A stretch of DNA of 6,656 bases from an uncultured Eubacteriales bacterium (GTDB taxonomy: Bacteria > Bacillota_A > Clostridia > Christensenellales > Aristaeellaceae). The notes under the pieces are model-generated. The model was not told the origin of the DNA and did no database searches. It saw only the letters and a program-made list of their open reading frames with translations. Of the stretch, positions 1-6,656 are shown piece by piece; position 1 is the first letter of the stretch, and each line of letters starts with the position of its first letter. A program made the position numbers and the translations under genes. The stretch lies in the NCBI GenBank assembly GCA_944333375.1, contig CALVKX010000118.1, positions 1 to 6,656 on the forward strand, read 5' to 3'.

Positions 1-2935
1 CCACGGCCGCCAGGAGGCTGCGGATGCGGATTCGGGCGGCGCCGAGGCTGTTGACCTCGTCGATCTTGATGAGGGTATAGAGCTTGCCCGACCCCTCCAG
101 GATCTCGCTCACCTGATCGGCCGTGATGGCGTCCAGGCCGCAGCCGAAGGAGTTGAGCTGGATCAGCTCCAGATCGTCGCGCGTGCGGACAAATTCGGCG
201 GCCCGGTAGAGGCGGGAGTGATAGACCCACTGGTCGTTGACGCGCAGGGGATGCTCTGAGGGGAAGTCCTCAGGGATGCAGTCCTCGGTCAGCACGGCCA
301 GGTTGTAGGAGGCGATCAGCTCCGGGATGCCATGGTTGATCTCCGGGTCCACGTGATAGGGCCGCCCGGCGAGCACGATGCCCTGCCGGCCGTTGTCGCG
401 CATCCATTGCAGCGCCCGGGCGCCCTCCGCGCGCACGTCCGCCTTGGCGCGAAGCTGCTCCTCCCACGCCTCGTGAACGGCCGCGCGGGTCCTGGCCGCG
501 GGGATGCCGAACGCTTCGGAAAACACCTGCGACAGCCGCGCGGCGGCGGTCTTTTCGCTGCTCAGGGCCACAAAGGGCTTGAGGAAGCGGACGCCGCCGA
601 TGTCCTCGACGTTGTTGGCGATGTTCTCGGGGTTGGCGATCACCATGGGGCAGTTGAAATGATTCTGCGCGTCCGGGTCTTCCTGCCGCTCATAAAAGAC
701 GCTGGGATAGAAGATCGTTTTCAGCCCCTGATTAATCAGCCACTGCACATGCCCGTGGGCCAGCTTGGCCGGGTAGCACTCGCTCTCGGAGGGGATGGAC
801 TCCATGCCCAGCTCATAGATGTCGCGCGAGGTCGGGGGCGAGAGCACCACGCGGAAGCCCAGGCGCGCCAGCAGCGTGGCCCAGAAGGGATAGTTTTCGT
901 ACAGGTTGAGCACGCGCGGCACGCCGATCTCCCCCATCGGCGCGTCCTGGGGCGCCAGCGGCGGATAATCGAAGATGCGGCGCAGCTTGTAGGCGGGCAC
1001 GTTGGGCGCGCTGGCGGCGGAGCCCTTTCCGCCCAGCCCCTTTTCGCAGCGGTTGCCCGTGATGTGCCGCCTGCCGCCGTCAAAGAGGTTGACGGTCAGC
1101 ATGCAGTGATTTTCGCAGCCCTTACAGCGCGTCGTGGACGTGCGGTAGGTCAGGGCGAGGATCTTTTCAAAGGAGAGCATGCCGGTGGGCTGACCCGCGT
1201 AGCGCTCCCGGGCCAGCAGCGCCGCGCCGAAGGCGCCCATCAGGCCCGCGATGTCCGGGCAGACGGCCTGCGCCCCGGAGATCTGCTCGAACGCCCGGAG
1301 CACCGCCTTGTTGTGGAAGGTGCCGCCCTGCACGACCACGTGCCGGCCGAGGGAGGCGGCGTCGGAGAGCTTGATGACCTTAAACAGCGCGTTTTTGACC
1401 ACCGAGCAGGCCAGGCCCGCGGAGATGTCCTGCACGGAGGCGCCCTGCTTCTGCGCCTGCTTGACGTTGGAGTTCATAAAGACGGTGCAGCGCGTTCCCA
1501 GATCGACCGGCTCGGGGGCGAACAGCGCCTCGGCGGCGAAGCCCTCGGCGGTATAGCCCATGGACATGGCGAAGTTCTCCAGGAACGACCCGCAGCCTGA
1601 CGAACACGCCTCATTGAGCAAAATCGTGTCCACCGCGCCGTTCCTGAGCCGGATGCACTTCATGTCCTGCCCGCCGATGTCCAGCACGCAGTCCACCTCG
1701 GGATCGAAAAACGCGGCGGCCGTGCAGTGCGCAATCGTCTCCACCTCGCCCTCGTCCAGGCAGAAGGCGGACTTGAGCAGTTCCTCGCCATAGCCCGTGG
1801 AGCATGAGCGCGCCACCCGCGCCCCGGCGGGCAGGCGCTCGGACAACTCGCGGATGGCGCGGCGGGCCGTCTCAATGGGGCTTCCCTGGTTGCCCGCGTA
1901 AAAGCTGTAGAGCAGCTCGCCCTCAGCGCCGATGAGCGCCACCTTGGTGGTGGTCGAGCCCGCGTCGATGCCCAGGAAGCAATCCCCGCTGTAGGAGGCC
2001 AGATCGCCCCGGCGCACCGCGGCGCGCTCGTGCCTGCGGGCAAAGGCGGCATATTGCTCATGGTTGGCAAACAGGGGCGGGAGGCGCTTGAGCCCCTCGC
2101 TCAGCGTCACGCCCTGGCGGAGTCGCTCGATGAGCTGATCCACCGGAATTTCCTTGCCCTCGGCGCGCATGGCCGCGCCCCGCGCCGCGAAGAGGTGGCT
2201 GTCCGCCGGGATGACGGCGGTCTCCTCCGTCAGATGCAGGGTGCGGATGAAGGCGTTTCGCAGCTCTGGAAGAAAATGCAGCGGCCCGCCCAGAAAGGCC
2301 ACACGCCCGCGGATGGGCTTTCCGCACGCCAGGCCGGAGATGGTCTGGTTGACCACGGCCTGGAAGATGCTCGCCGCCAGGTCCTCCCGCGCCGCGCCTT
2401 CGTTGATGAGCGGCTGGATGTCCGACTTGGCGAACACCCCGCAGCGCGCCGCGATGGGGTAGATCTCGCGGTAGCCCGCGGCCAGGTCATTGAGCCCTCT
2501 GGCGTCCGTCTTGAGCAGCGCCGCCATCTGGTCGATAAACGAGCCCGTACCGCCCGCGCACACGCCGTTCATGCGCTCCTCCACGCCGCCGGTGAAGTAG
2601 ATGATCTTCGCGTCCTCGCCGCCCAGCTCAATGGCCACGTCCGTGCCCGGCGCCGCGGCCTCAAGCGCCTCGGCCACCGCCACAACCTCCTGCTCAAAGC
2701 CCACGTGCAGCGCATCCGCCAGCGACAGGGCGCCCGAGCCGGTCATGCGCACCCTCAGGCAGCAGCTTCCCAGGCGTTCCCGCGCCTGCTGCAACAGGTC
2801 GGCCAGCGTCTCCTGCGTGCGCGCGCAGTGCCGCCGGTACTCGCTGTAGAGCGCCTGCCCCTGCCCGTCCAGAACCACCAGCTTCACCGTCGTCGAACCG
2901 ACATCAATCCCTGCCCGGTAGACCTTCAATGGCAT
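1..2935 (-). CDS. Tandem BcrAD/HgdC-type 2-hydroxyacyl-CoA dehydratase activase with DUF2229 region (C-terminus outside window)
   Basis: The frame is open from ATG at 2933-2935 to the left edge, giving 978 codons with no stop. Two ASKHA ATPase domains are visible. The first has GIDVGSTT (residues 9-16), GGEDAK (105-110) and two cysteines, C126 (GVCAGGTGSF) and C165 (ARCGVF). The second repeats the plan: GIDAGSTTT (322-330), GGQDMK (421-426), C444 (EACSSGCGSF) and C483 (TRCTVF). In HgdC-type activators such a Cys pair supplies half the ligands of a [4Fe-4S] cluster bridging a homodimer, and ATP hydrolysis drives one-electron transfer to a dehydratase or reductase. A C604-x2-C607-x3-C611 ... 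C630 motif follows, then a DUF2229-like region with C720 (ECYP), C762, C886 and C932 (FGCGLDAI). Family members are about 1400 residues, so roughly a third is missing. AGGGTG lies 8 bases before the ATG; a GTG two codons upstream is a less likely start. The cytoplasmic redox role is inferred; the substrate is unknown. Family assignment is confident. Confidence 0.93.
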   Translation of the reverse strand, partial: MPLKVYRAGIDVGSTTVKLVVLDGQGQALYSEYRRHCARTQETLADLLQQARERLGSCCLRVRMTGSGALSLADALHVGFEQEVVAVAEALEAAAPGTDVAIELGGEDAKIIYFTGGVEERMNGVCAGGTGSFIDQMAALLKTDARGLNDLAAGYREIYPIAARCGVFAKSDIQPLINEGAAREDLAASIFQAVVNQTISGLACGKPIRGRVAFLGGPLHFLPELRNAFIRTLHLTEETAVIPADSHLFAARGAAMRAEGKEIPVDQLIERLRQGVTLSEGLKRLPPLFANHEQYAAFARRHERAAVRRGDLASYSGDCFLGIDAGSTTTKVALIGAEGELLYSFYAGNQGSPIETARRAIRELSERLPAGARVARSCSTGYGEELLKSAFCLDEGEVETIAHCTAAAFFDPEVDCVLDIGGQDMKCIRLRNGAVDTILLNEACSSGCGSFLENFAMSMGYTAEGFAAEALFAPEPVDLGTRCTVFMNSNVKQAQKQGASVQDISAGLACSVVKNALFKVIKLSDAASLGRHVVVQGGTFHNKAVLRAFEQISGAQAVCPDIAGLMGAFGAALLARERYAGQPTGMLSFEKILALTYRTSTTRCKGCENHCMLTVNLFDGGRRHITGNRCEKGLGGKGSAASAPNVPAYKLRRIFDYPPLAPQDAPMGEIGVPRVLNLYENYPFWATLLARLGFRVVLSPPTSRDIYELGMESIPSESECYPAKLAHGHVQWLINQGLKTIFYPSVFYERQEDPDAQNHFNCPMVIANPENIANNVEDIGGVRFLKPFVALSSEKTAAARLSQVFSEAFGIPAARTRAAVHEAWEEQLRAKADVRAEGARALQWMRDNGRQGIVLAGRPYHVDPEINHGIPELIASYNLAVLTEDCIPEDFPSEHPLRVNDQWVYHSRLYRAAEFVRTRDDLELIQLNSFGCGLDAITADQVSEILEGSGKLYTLIKIDEVNSLGAARIRIRSLLAAV

Positions 2936-3000
2936 CGTCACTTCACCCTGCCGGGCGGCCCTTCGCCCGCTTCCTTTCACCGTTTTCGTGCCGGCAATCT
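2936..3000 (-). other. Activase leader / intergenic stretch without a clear promoter
   Basis: This is the leader between the tRNA-side hairpin and the activase start. It holds the likely ribosome binding site AGGGTG (complement of 2944-2949) and, just upstream, a small GC-rich hairpin (CGGGC paired with GCCCG, 2952-2956 with 2965-2969, 8-base loop). I see no convincing -35/-10 pair on the minus strand here, so the activase may be expressed from a weak promoter I cannot recognise or by readthrough from the tRNA operon. Confidence 0.4.
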
Positions 3001-3039
3001 CAAAATAAACAATAAGACCGGCATCCCATCTGGATGTCG
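3001..3039 (-). terminator. Possible rho-independent terminator after the tRNA operon
   Basis: Read on the minus strand, CGACATCC (3039-3032) pairs with GGATGCCG (3026-3019) around a 5-base loop, with one A-C mismatch. A T-rich but interrupted tail follows (GTCTTATTGTTTATTTTG). The position, 31 bases past the encoded CCA of tRNA-Gln, suits a tRNA-operon terminator. The mismatch and broken T-run suggest it is leaky, so readthrough into the activase is possible. Confidence 0.45.
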
Positions 3040-3069
3040 ATCTTCTTGTATCAGCCTTGCGGCGATTGC

Positions 3070-3144
3070 TGGCTGGGGTAGCAGGATTTGAACCTACGAA
3101 TGCGGGAGTCAAAGTCCCGTGCCTTACCGCTTGGCGATACCCCA
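3070..3144 (-). tRNA. tRNA-Gln (anticodon UUG)
   Basis: A full cloverleaf can be folded on the minus strand. The acceptor TGGGGTA pairs with TACCCCA, the D-arm stem is GCC/GGC, and the anticodon stem CGGGA/TCCCG encloses the loop CTTTGAC (anticodon TTG). The T-arm GTAGG/CCTGC carries TTCAAAT. The U1-A72 end pair is typical of bacterial tRNA-Gln. The discriminator is G, and CCA is encoded in the genome (complement of 3070-3072). It is the last tRNA of the operon, 14 bases after tRNA-His. Confidence 0.97.
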
Positions 3145-3158
3145 ACAAGGGGAAAAAG

Positions 3159-3234
3159 TGGGGTGAGTAGTGGGGTTCGAACCCACGACATCCAGAGCCA
3201 CAATCTGGCGCTCTACCGCTGAACTATACCCACC
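3159..3234 (-). tRNA. tRNA-His (anticodon GUG)
   Basis: The cloverleaf on the minus strand has acceptor GTGGGTA paired with TACTCAC (one G-U pair), plus the extra 5' G(-1) facing C73 that is diagnostic of tRNA-His. The anticodon stem CCAGA/TCTGG encloses TTGTGGC (anticodon GTG). The T-arm GTGGG/CCCAC carries TTCGAAC. CCA is encoded (complement of 3159-3161). It lies between tRNA-Arg (5-base spacer) and tRNA-Gln (14-base spacer), so all three are surely cut from one transcript. Confidence 0.97.
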
Positions 3235-3239
3235 ACGTC

Positions 3240-3316
<77 letters not shown>

Positions 3317-3318
3317 AC

Positions 3319-3333
3319 AGCGCGCAACGCGCT
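3319..3333 (-). other. Leader hairpin two bases upstream of tRNA-Arg
   Basis: AGCGCG and CGCGCT form a perfect 6-bp stem with a 3-base loop, ending two bases before the mature 5' end of tRNA-Arg. It sits in the roughly 47-base leader of the tRNA transcript. It could influence RNase P access or simply insulate the leader from mispairing with the GC-rich acceptor arm. The structure is visible; the role is a guess. Confidence 0.4.
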
Positions 3334-3370
3334 AGGGGCTGATCCTCAGGGTACCCGCTGACGAGAAGAA

Positions 3371-3399
3371 ATTGTACCACAAGCCTCTTTATTTGTCAA
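3371..3399 (-). promoter_or_regulatory. Sigma-70/SigA promoter of the tRNA operon
   Basis: On the minus strand there is a perfect -35 box TTGACA (complement of 3394-3399), a 17-base spacer, and the -10 box TACAAT (complement of 3371-3376, five of six consensus bases). Transcription should start near 3363-3365, about 47 bases before tRNA-Arg. A strong vegetative promoter is what a stable-RNA operon needs. The stretch upstream of the -35 is A/T-rich in parts and may act as an UP element. Confidence 0.9.
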
Positions 3400-3403
3400 C
3401 GAC

Positions 3404-3416
3404 TTTACGGCGTAAA
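3404..3416. repeat. 13-base palindrome upstream of the tRNA -35 box
   Basis: TTTACG-G-CGTAAA is a perfect inverted repeat around one central base. It starts 5 bases upstream of the -35 box, in the position of an UP element or an upstream regulator site. No known operator is recognised. It may be a chance palindrome. Confidence 0.35.
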
Positions 3417-3432
3417 ATTAGGTTTTTCACGC

Positions 3433-3464
3433 AAAAGCGCCGTCCGGCATGTCCGGGCGGCGCT
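3433..3464 (-). terminator. Rho-independent terminator of the ytfI-ytfJ-dac operon
   Basis: On the minus strand, AGCGCCGCCCGG pairs with CCGGACGGCGCT around the loop ACATG. That is a 12-bp stem with one internal mismatch, starting 4 bases after the carboxypeptidase stop codon. The descending arm runs into TTTT. The plus-strand reading has no T-run, so the terminator works in one direction only. It ends 33 bases before the -35 box of the tRNA promoter and insulates the two units. Confidence 0.8.
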
Positions 3465-3468
3465 GGGG

Positions 3469-4626
3469 TCACTGTGCGATGCCCTGGCTTTGCAGCGGCC
3501 AGAGGCGCAGCGCTCTCTCCAGCTCAAAGGCGTAGTCGCGCGGAACGAGGCTTTCGGTGAGCACCAGCGGTACGGAAGCCAGCGTGCGGCCCTCGAGCAT
3601 GATGCGCGCCTCCCCCACCGCCTCTCCCATCTCCAGGCCCGCCGGCAGCGTGCCCGGCAGATCGTACTCCAGCGTGGGAATCGCGCCCCTGGGCACGGCG
3701 GCGGTCAGGTCGCCGCCCGCGCAGATGCGCGCCGCCGCCTGTCTGCCGTCGGTGACCGGCAGCTCGCGGACCGTCTCCCCGGCGCTGAGGGCCGTGAAGC
3801 CCTCGTAGCGCTCAAAGCCCAGGTCCATCAGGCGCGCGGCCTCGTCAAACCAGTCGGCGCAGTTGAGGACCACGCCGATGACCTCCAGCCCGTCGCGCCG
3901 GGCGCCGAAGACCAGGCAGCGCCCCGCCGCGCGGGTGTAGCCGGTCTTGATGCCCATCGCGCCCTCGTAGTCGGTGAGCAGGCGGTTTTTGTTGTTGAGG
4001 ATGCGGTCATAGCTGCGCCCCTCCCAGGGGATGGAGGCGCGACGGGTGGAGACGATTTCGCGGAAGAATTCATTCTTCATCGCTTCGCGTGCGATGAGCG
4101 CCAGGTCATAGGCGGTGGTGTGATGCCCCTCGGCGGGCAGGCCGTTGGGGTTGACAAAGGCCGTGTTTTCGCATCCCAGTTCGGCCGCGCGCTCTGTCAT
4201 CATGGCGCAGAACGCCTCCACGCTGCCGCCGATGTGCTCGGCGATGGCGACCGCCGCGTCGTTGCCGCTGGCCAGAAGCAGGCCATAGAGCAGGTCGCGC
4301 AGGGTGATGTGCTCGCCAAGGTTGAGATAGATGCTGGTGCCCGGCACGCCGTACGCGTTTCGCCCCACGGTGACGACGTCGTCCAGGTTGCCCTTCTCCA
4401 GGGCCAGCAGGGCGGTCATGATCTTGGTGGTGGAGGCCATGGGCAGCGGCTCGTTCTCGTTGTGGGCCAGGAGGACCATGCCTGTGCTGCGCTCAATGAG
4501 CGCCGCCGCGCGCGCGCTGGTGTCCACCTCCTCCTCGGCGCTCGCGCCGCCGTTGAGAAATGTCATCACGGCGCAAAGCGCCAGCACCGCCAGCGCCCGA
4601 AGCCTTGCGATGAACCTCGTCCTCAT
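3469..4626 (-). CDS. dacB: Serine-type D-alanyl-D-alanine carboxypeptidase (DacB/DacF, PBP5-like)
   Basis: A 385-residue penicillin-binding protein of the S11 peptidase family, which removes the terminal D-Ala from peptidoglycan stem peptides outside the membrane. The three active-site motifs are present: STTK (S65 nucleophile, K68), SGN (120-122) and KTG (227-229). Residues 1-30 form a signal peptide, with a basic start, a hydrophobic core and an ASA cleavage site before EEE. The C-terminal part (about 285-370) fits the beta-rich PBP5 C-terminal domain. The length is usual for the family. No clear membrane anchor is seen; the last 25 residues are only weakly amphipathic. The start codon overlaps the ytfJ stop (ATGA), and GGGGGAGG lies 13 bases upstream, which is long, so translation is probably coupled to ytfJ. 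It is the last gene of its operon. The choice between dacB and dacF names cannot be settled from sequence; context beside ytfJ suggests a sporulation-linked enzyme. Confidence 0.95.
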   Translation of the reverse strand: MRTRFIARLRALAVLALCAVMTFLNGGASAEEEVDTSARAAALIERSTGMVLLAHNENEPLPMASTTKIMTALLALEKGNLDDVVTVGRNAYGVPGTSIYLNLGEHITLRDLLYGLLLASGNDAAVAIAEHIGGSVEAFCAMMTERAAELGCENTAFVNPNGLPAEGHHTTAYDLALIAREAMKNEFFREIVSTRRASIPWEGRSYDRILNNKNRLLTDYEGAMGIKTGYTRAAGRCLVFGARRDGLEVIGVVLNCADWFDEAARLMDLGFERYEGFTALSAGETVRELPVTDGRQAAARICAGGDLTAAVPRGAIPTLEYDLPGTLPAGLEMGEAVGEARIMLEGRTLASVPLVLTESLVPRDYAFELERALRLWPLQSQGIAQ

Positions 4627-5087
4627 GGCTGGGCGTCATCCTCCCCCGCGCCGAAGTCAAAGGTTTCAATCTCGGTCTTGTAGACCTTGCGCGCCTTTTT
4701 CTTCTCGCCATGCTCCCCGCCCTGGAGATCCTCCAAAAGCTGGGGCAGCAGCTCCACCACGCGCTCCATCGCGCCGTTGGTCTGCGCCGGGAGCATCTTG
4801 ACCGTGCCGTCGCCCACCACCAGAAAGCCCACCGGCTGCACCGACACGCCCGCGCCCGTGCCGCCCGCGAAGGGGAAGCTCTCCGGCGCCAGGGAGCGGC
4901 TCTTGCTGTCCTCGGCCGCGTACTCGCCCCCGCCGGCGATAAAGCCGAAGCTCACCTTGGAGATGGGAATGATCGTGGTGCCGCGCGTTCCCGTCACGGG
5001 CGCGCCCACCACGGTGTTCACGTCCACCATGCTGCGGATGTTTTCCATCGTGGTCTGCATCATGTTGTCAATGGGATGCTGCTGCAT
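4623..5087 (-). CDS. ytfJ: GerW/YtfJ family sporulation protein
   Basis: A 154-residue protein with the conserved YtfJ core: an N-terminal helix (about 5-20, MMQTTMENIRSMVD), then VVGAPV (26-31), TTIIPISKVSFGFIAGGGEY (37-56) and a glycine-rich GGTGAGVSVQPVGFLVV stretch (74-90). The tail is charged (KKKARK, then an acidic end). The family is tied to spore formation and germination in Bacillus; its biochemical activity is not known to me, and relatives also occur in non-sporulating Actinobacteria. No signal peptide or membrane segment is seen. The start at 5087 has a good GGAGG a few bases upstream. The gene begins 20 bases inside the end of the DUF2953 gene and its stop overlaps the dac start. 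Having a YtfI-like gene directly before it matches Bacillus gene order. Confidence 0.93.
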   Translation of the reverse strand: MQQHPIDNMMQTTMENIRSMVDVNTVVGAPVTGTRGTTIIPISKVSFGFIAGGGEYAAEDSKSRSLAPESFPFAGGTGAGVSVQPVGFLVVGDGTVKMLPAQTNGAMERVVELLPQLLEDLQGGEHGEKKKARKVYKTEIETFDFGAGEDDAQP

Positions 5088-5649
5088 ATGTCTCCTCCTC
5101 CGTGCGGTTTTGCCTGGCGCGGCTTTTCACAAGCGCCGCGCCGAGTCGGATTGCCGCCATGCCTAGGCTCCCCAGCCGGGCGCTGATTATGCCGCTTGTG
5201 AAAACTTCCGTGCCCCTGGCCTGAAAGTCCATCTCCACACGCCCCTCGACCGACCGTGGCAGGGCCCCCAGACAGGCCAGGGCGCGCAGCAGCGTCTCAA
5301 GCGCCGCGTAACACATGGCCGTGGCTGCCGCGTCGTCAAAGGAGACGCGGACATGGAAATAGACGCTTTCCAGACGCAGCACGCGCGCCAGGCGCAAAAG
5401 TCCACGCACGCCCACCGCCCTGAGCACCGGCCAGATCCACGGCTCGGACAGGGTGCGCGTCACATCCTCCTCGCGGACCGTCCGCTCCTTTTCGCGCTCC
5501 TCCCCGTATGTCCTGCGCATAAAAGGCAGCCCCGCCGCCTGCACGCGCAGGCGGTAGCGCACCTGCGTTCCCAGGCGCACGCTCGCGTGCAGCGTGACGG
5601 GAGTGATGAGCAGCGCGTAAACCGAAAAAGCGATCAGATAGGGATTCAT
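5068..5649 (-). CDS. ytfI: DUF2953 (YtfI-like) membrane-anchored protein
   Basis: A 193-residue protein that begins with a hydrophobic segment (about residues 4-20, PYLIAFSVYALLITPVTLHA), then a basic and charged stretch (RRTYGEEREKERTVREED), followed by alternating beta-type segments (VYFHVRVSFDDAAATAMCYAA, VEGRVEMDF). Assignment to DUF2953 rests on this layout and on position directly before ytfJ; the function is unknown. I chose the ATG at 5647-5649, giving MNPYLIAF, because AGGGAAGG lies at suitable distance and the hydrophobic segment then sits at the N-terminus. An ATG 21 codons earlier (5712) would add a polar, Cys-containing leader that looks non-coding. The end overlaps ytfJ by 20 bases. 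As first gene of the operon its promoter should lie in 5650-5760, but I see no clear one. Confidence 0.8.
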   Translation of the reverse strand: MNPYLIAFSVYALLITPVTLHASVRLGTQVRYRLRVQAAGLPFMRRTYGEEREKERTVREEDVTRTLSEPWIWPVLRAVGVRGLLRLARVLRLESVYFHVRVSFDDAAATAMCYAALETLLRALACLGALPRSVEGRVEMDFQARGTEVFTSGIISARLGSLGMAAIRLGAALVKSRARQNRTEEETYAAASH

Positions 5650-5714
5650 CCAAAAACACCTTCCCTGGCGTATGGTTTTCCCGCATGGCCTCCCTTTGAT
5701 GCAAAAGCGCATAA

Positions 5715-6656
<942 letters not shown>

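Noticed and set aside
332..1600. 422-codon open frame on the plus strand
   Set aside because: It is antisense to the activase, whose motifs are unmistakable. GC-rich coding DNA commonly leaves long open shadow frames; the translation is rich in R, G, H and A with no recognisable domain.
2030..3091. 353-codon plus-strand open frame
   Set aside because: Shadow of the activase N-terminal half; it runs on through the intergenic region and the 3' end of tRNA-Gln, with low-complexity composition.
3490..4683. 397-codon plus-strand open frame
   Set aside because: Antisense to the carboxypeptidase gene, which has all three active-site motifs and a signal peptide.
5336..5704. Minus-strand ORF with a GGGAGG near an internal ATG
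   Set aside because: Although the Shine-Dalgarno-like GGGAGG precedes an ATG in this frame, the frame overlaps the DUF2953 gene and loses its hydrophobic N-terminus; the translation has no recognisable feature.
5647..5712. Upstream ATG (5712) for the DUF2953 gene
   Set aside because: The added 21 residues are polar and would bury the membrane segment; the internal ATG has a better-placed ribosome binding site.

Overview
The window looks like chromosomal DNA from a GC-rich, spore-forming Firmicute of the Clostridia type. Three things point there. DnaK is of the short Gram-positive type, without the roughly 25-residue insertion of proteobacterial DnaK. There is a YtfI/YtfJ(GerW)/DacB gene set, and there is a very large tandem BcrAD-type activase of the kind common in anaerobic Clostridia. 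The species cannot be fixed from this sequence.

Layout. Positions 1-2935 (minus strand) hold the first 978 codons of a giant 2-hydroxyacyl-CoA dehydratase activase-type protein; its C-terminus lies beyond the left edge. Positions 3070-3316 (minus) hold a tRNA operon transcribed in the order Arg(UCU), His(GUG), Gln(UUG). All three tRNAs have an encoded CCA, and a near-consensus sigma-70 promoter drives them (-35 at 3394-3399, -10 at 3371-3376). An imperfect terminator-like hairpin (3001-3039) separates the tRNAs from the activase. Positions 3469-5649 (minus) are a compact three-gene operon with overlapping ends: DUF2953 (YtfI-like), ytfJ/gerW and a serine-type D-Ala-D-Ala carboxypeptidase. It ends in a strong rho-independent terminator at 3433-3464. 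Divergent from it, dnaK starts at 5820 on the plus strand and runs off the right edge after 279 codons.

How they fit together. The ytfI-ytfJ-dac unit is probably an envelope and sporulation-related operon: a membrane-anchored DUF2953 protein, a spore/germination protein and a peptidoglycan-trimming enzyme. The tRNA operon supplies translation and may read through into the activase, which has no clear promoter of its own. dnaK stands apart from the usual hrcA-grpE-dnaK-dnaJ order, and no CIRCE operator is visible upstream; its leader carries inverted repeats instead.

I found no CRISPR array, insertion sequence, prophage gene or obvious new defence system. The points most worth a second look are the single-chain activase pseudo-dimer with extra cysteines, and the unusual setting of dnaK.
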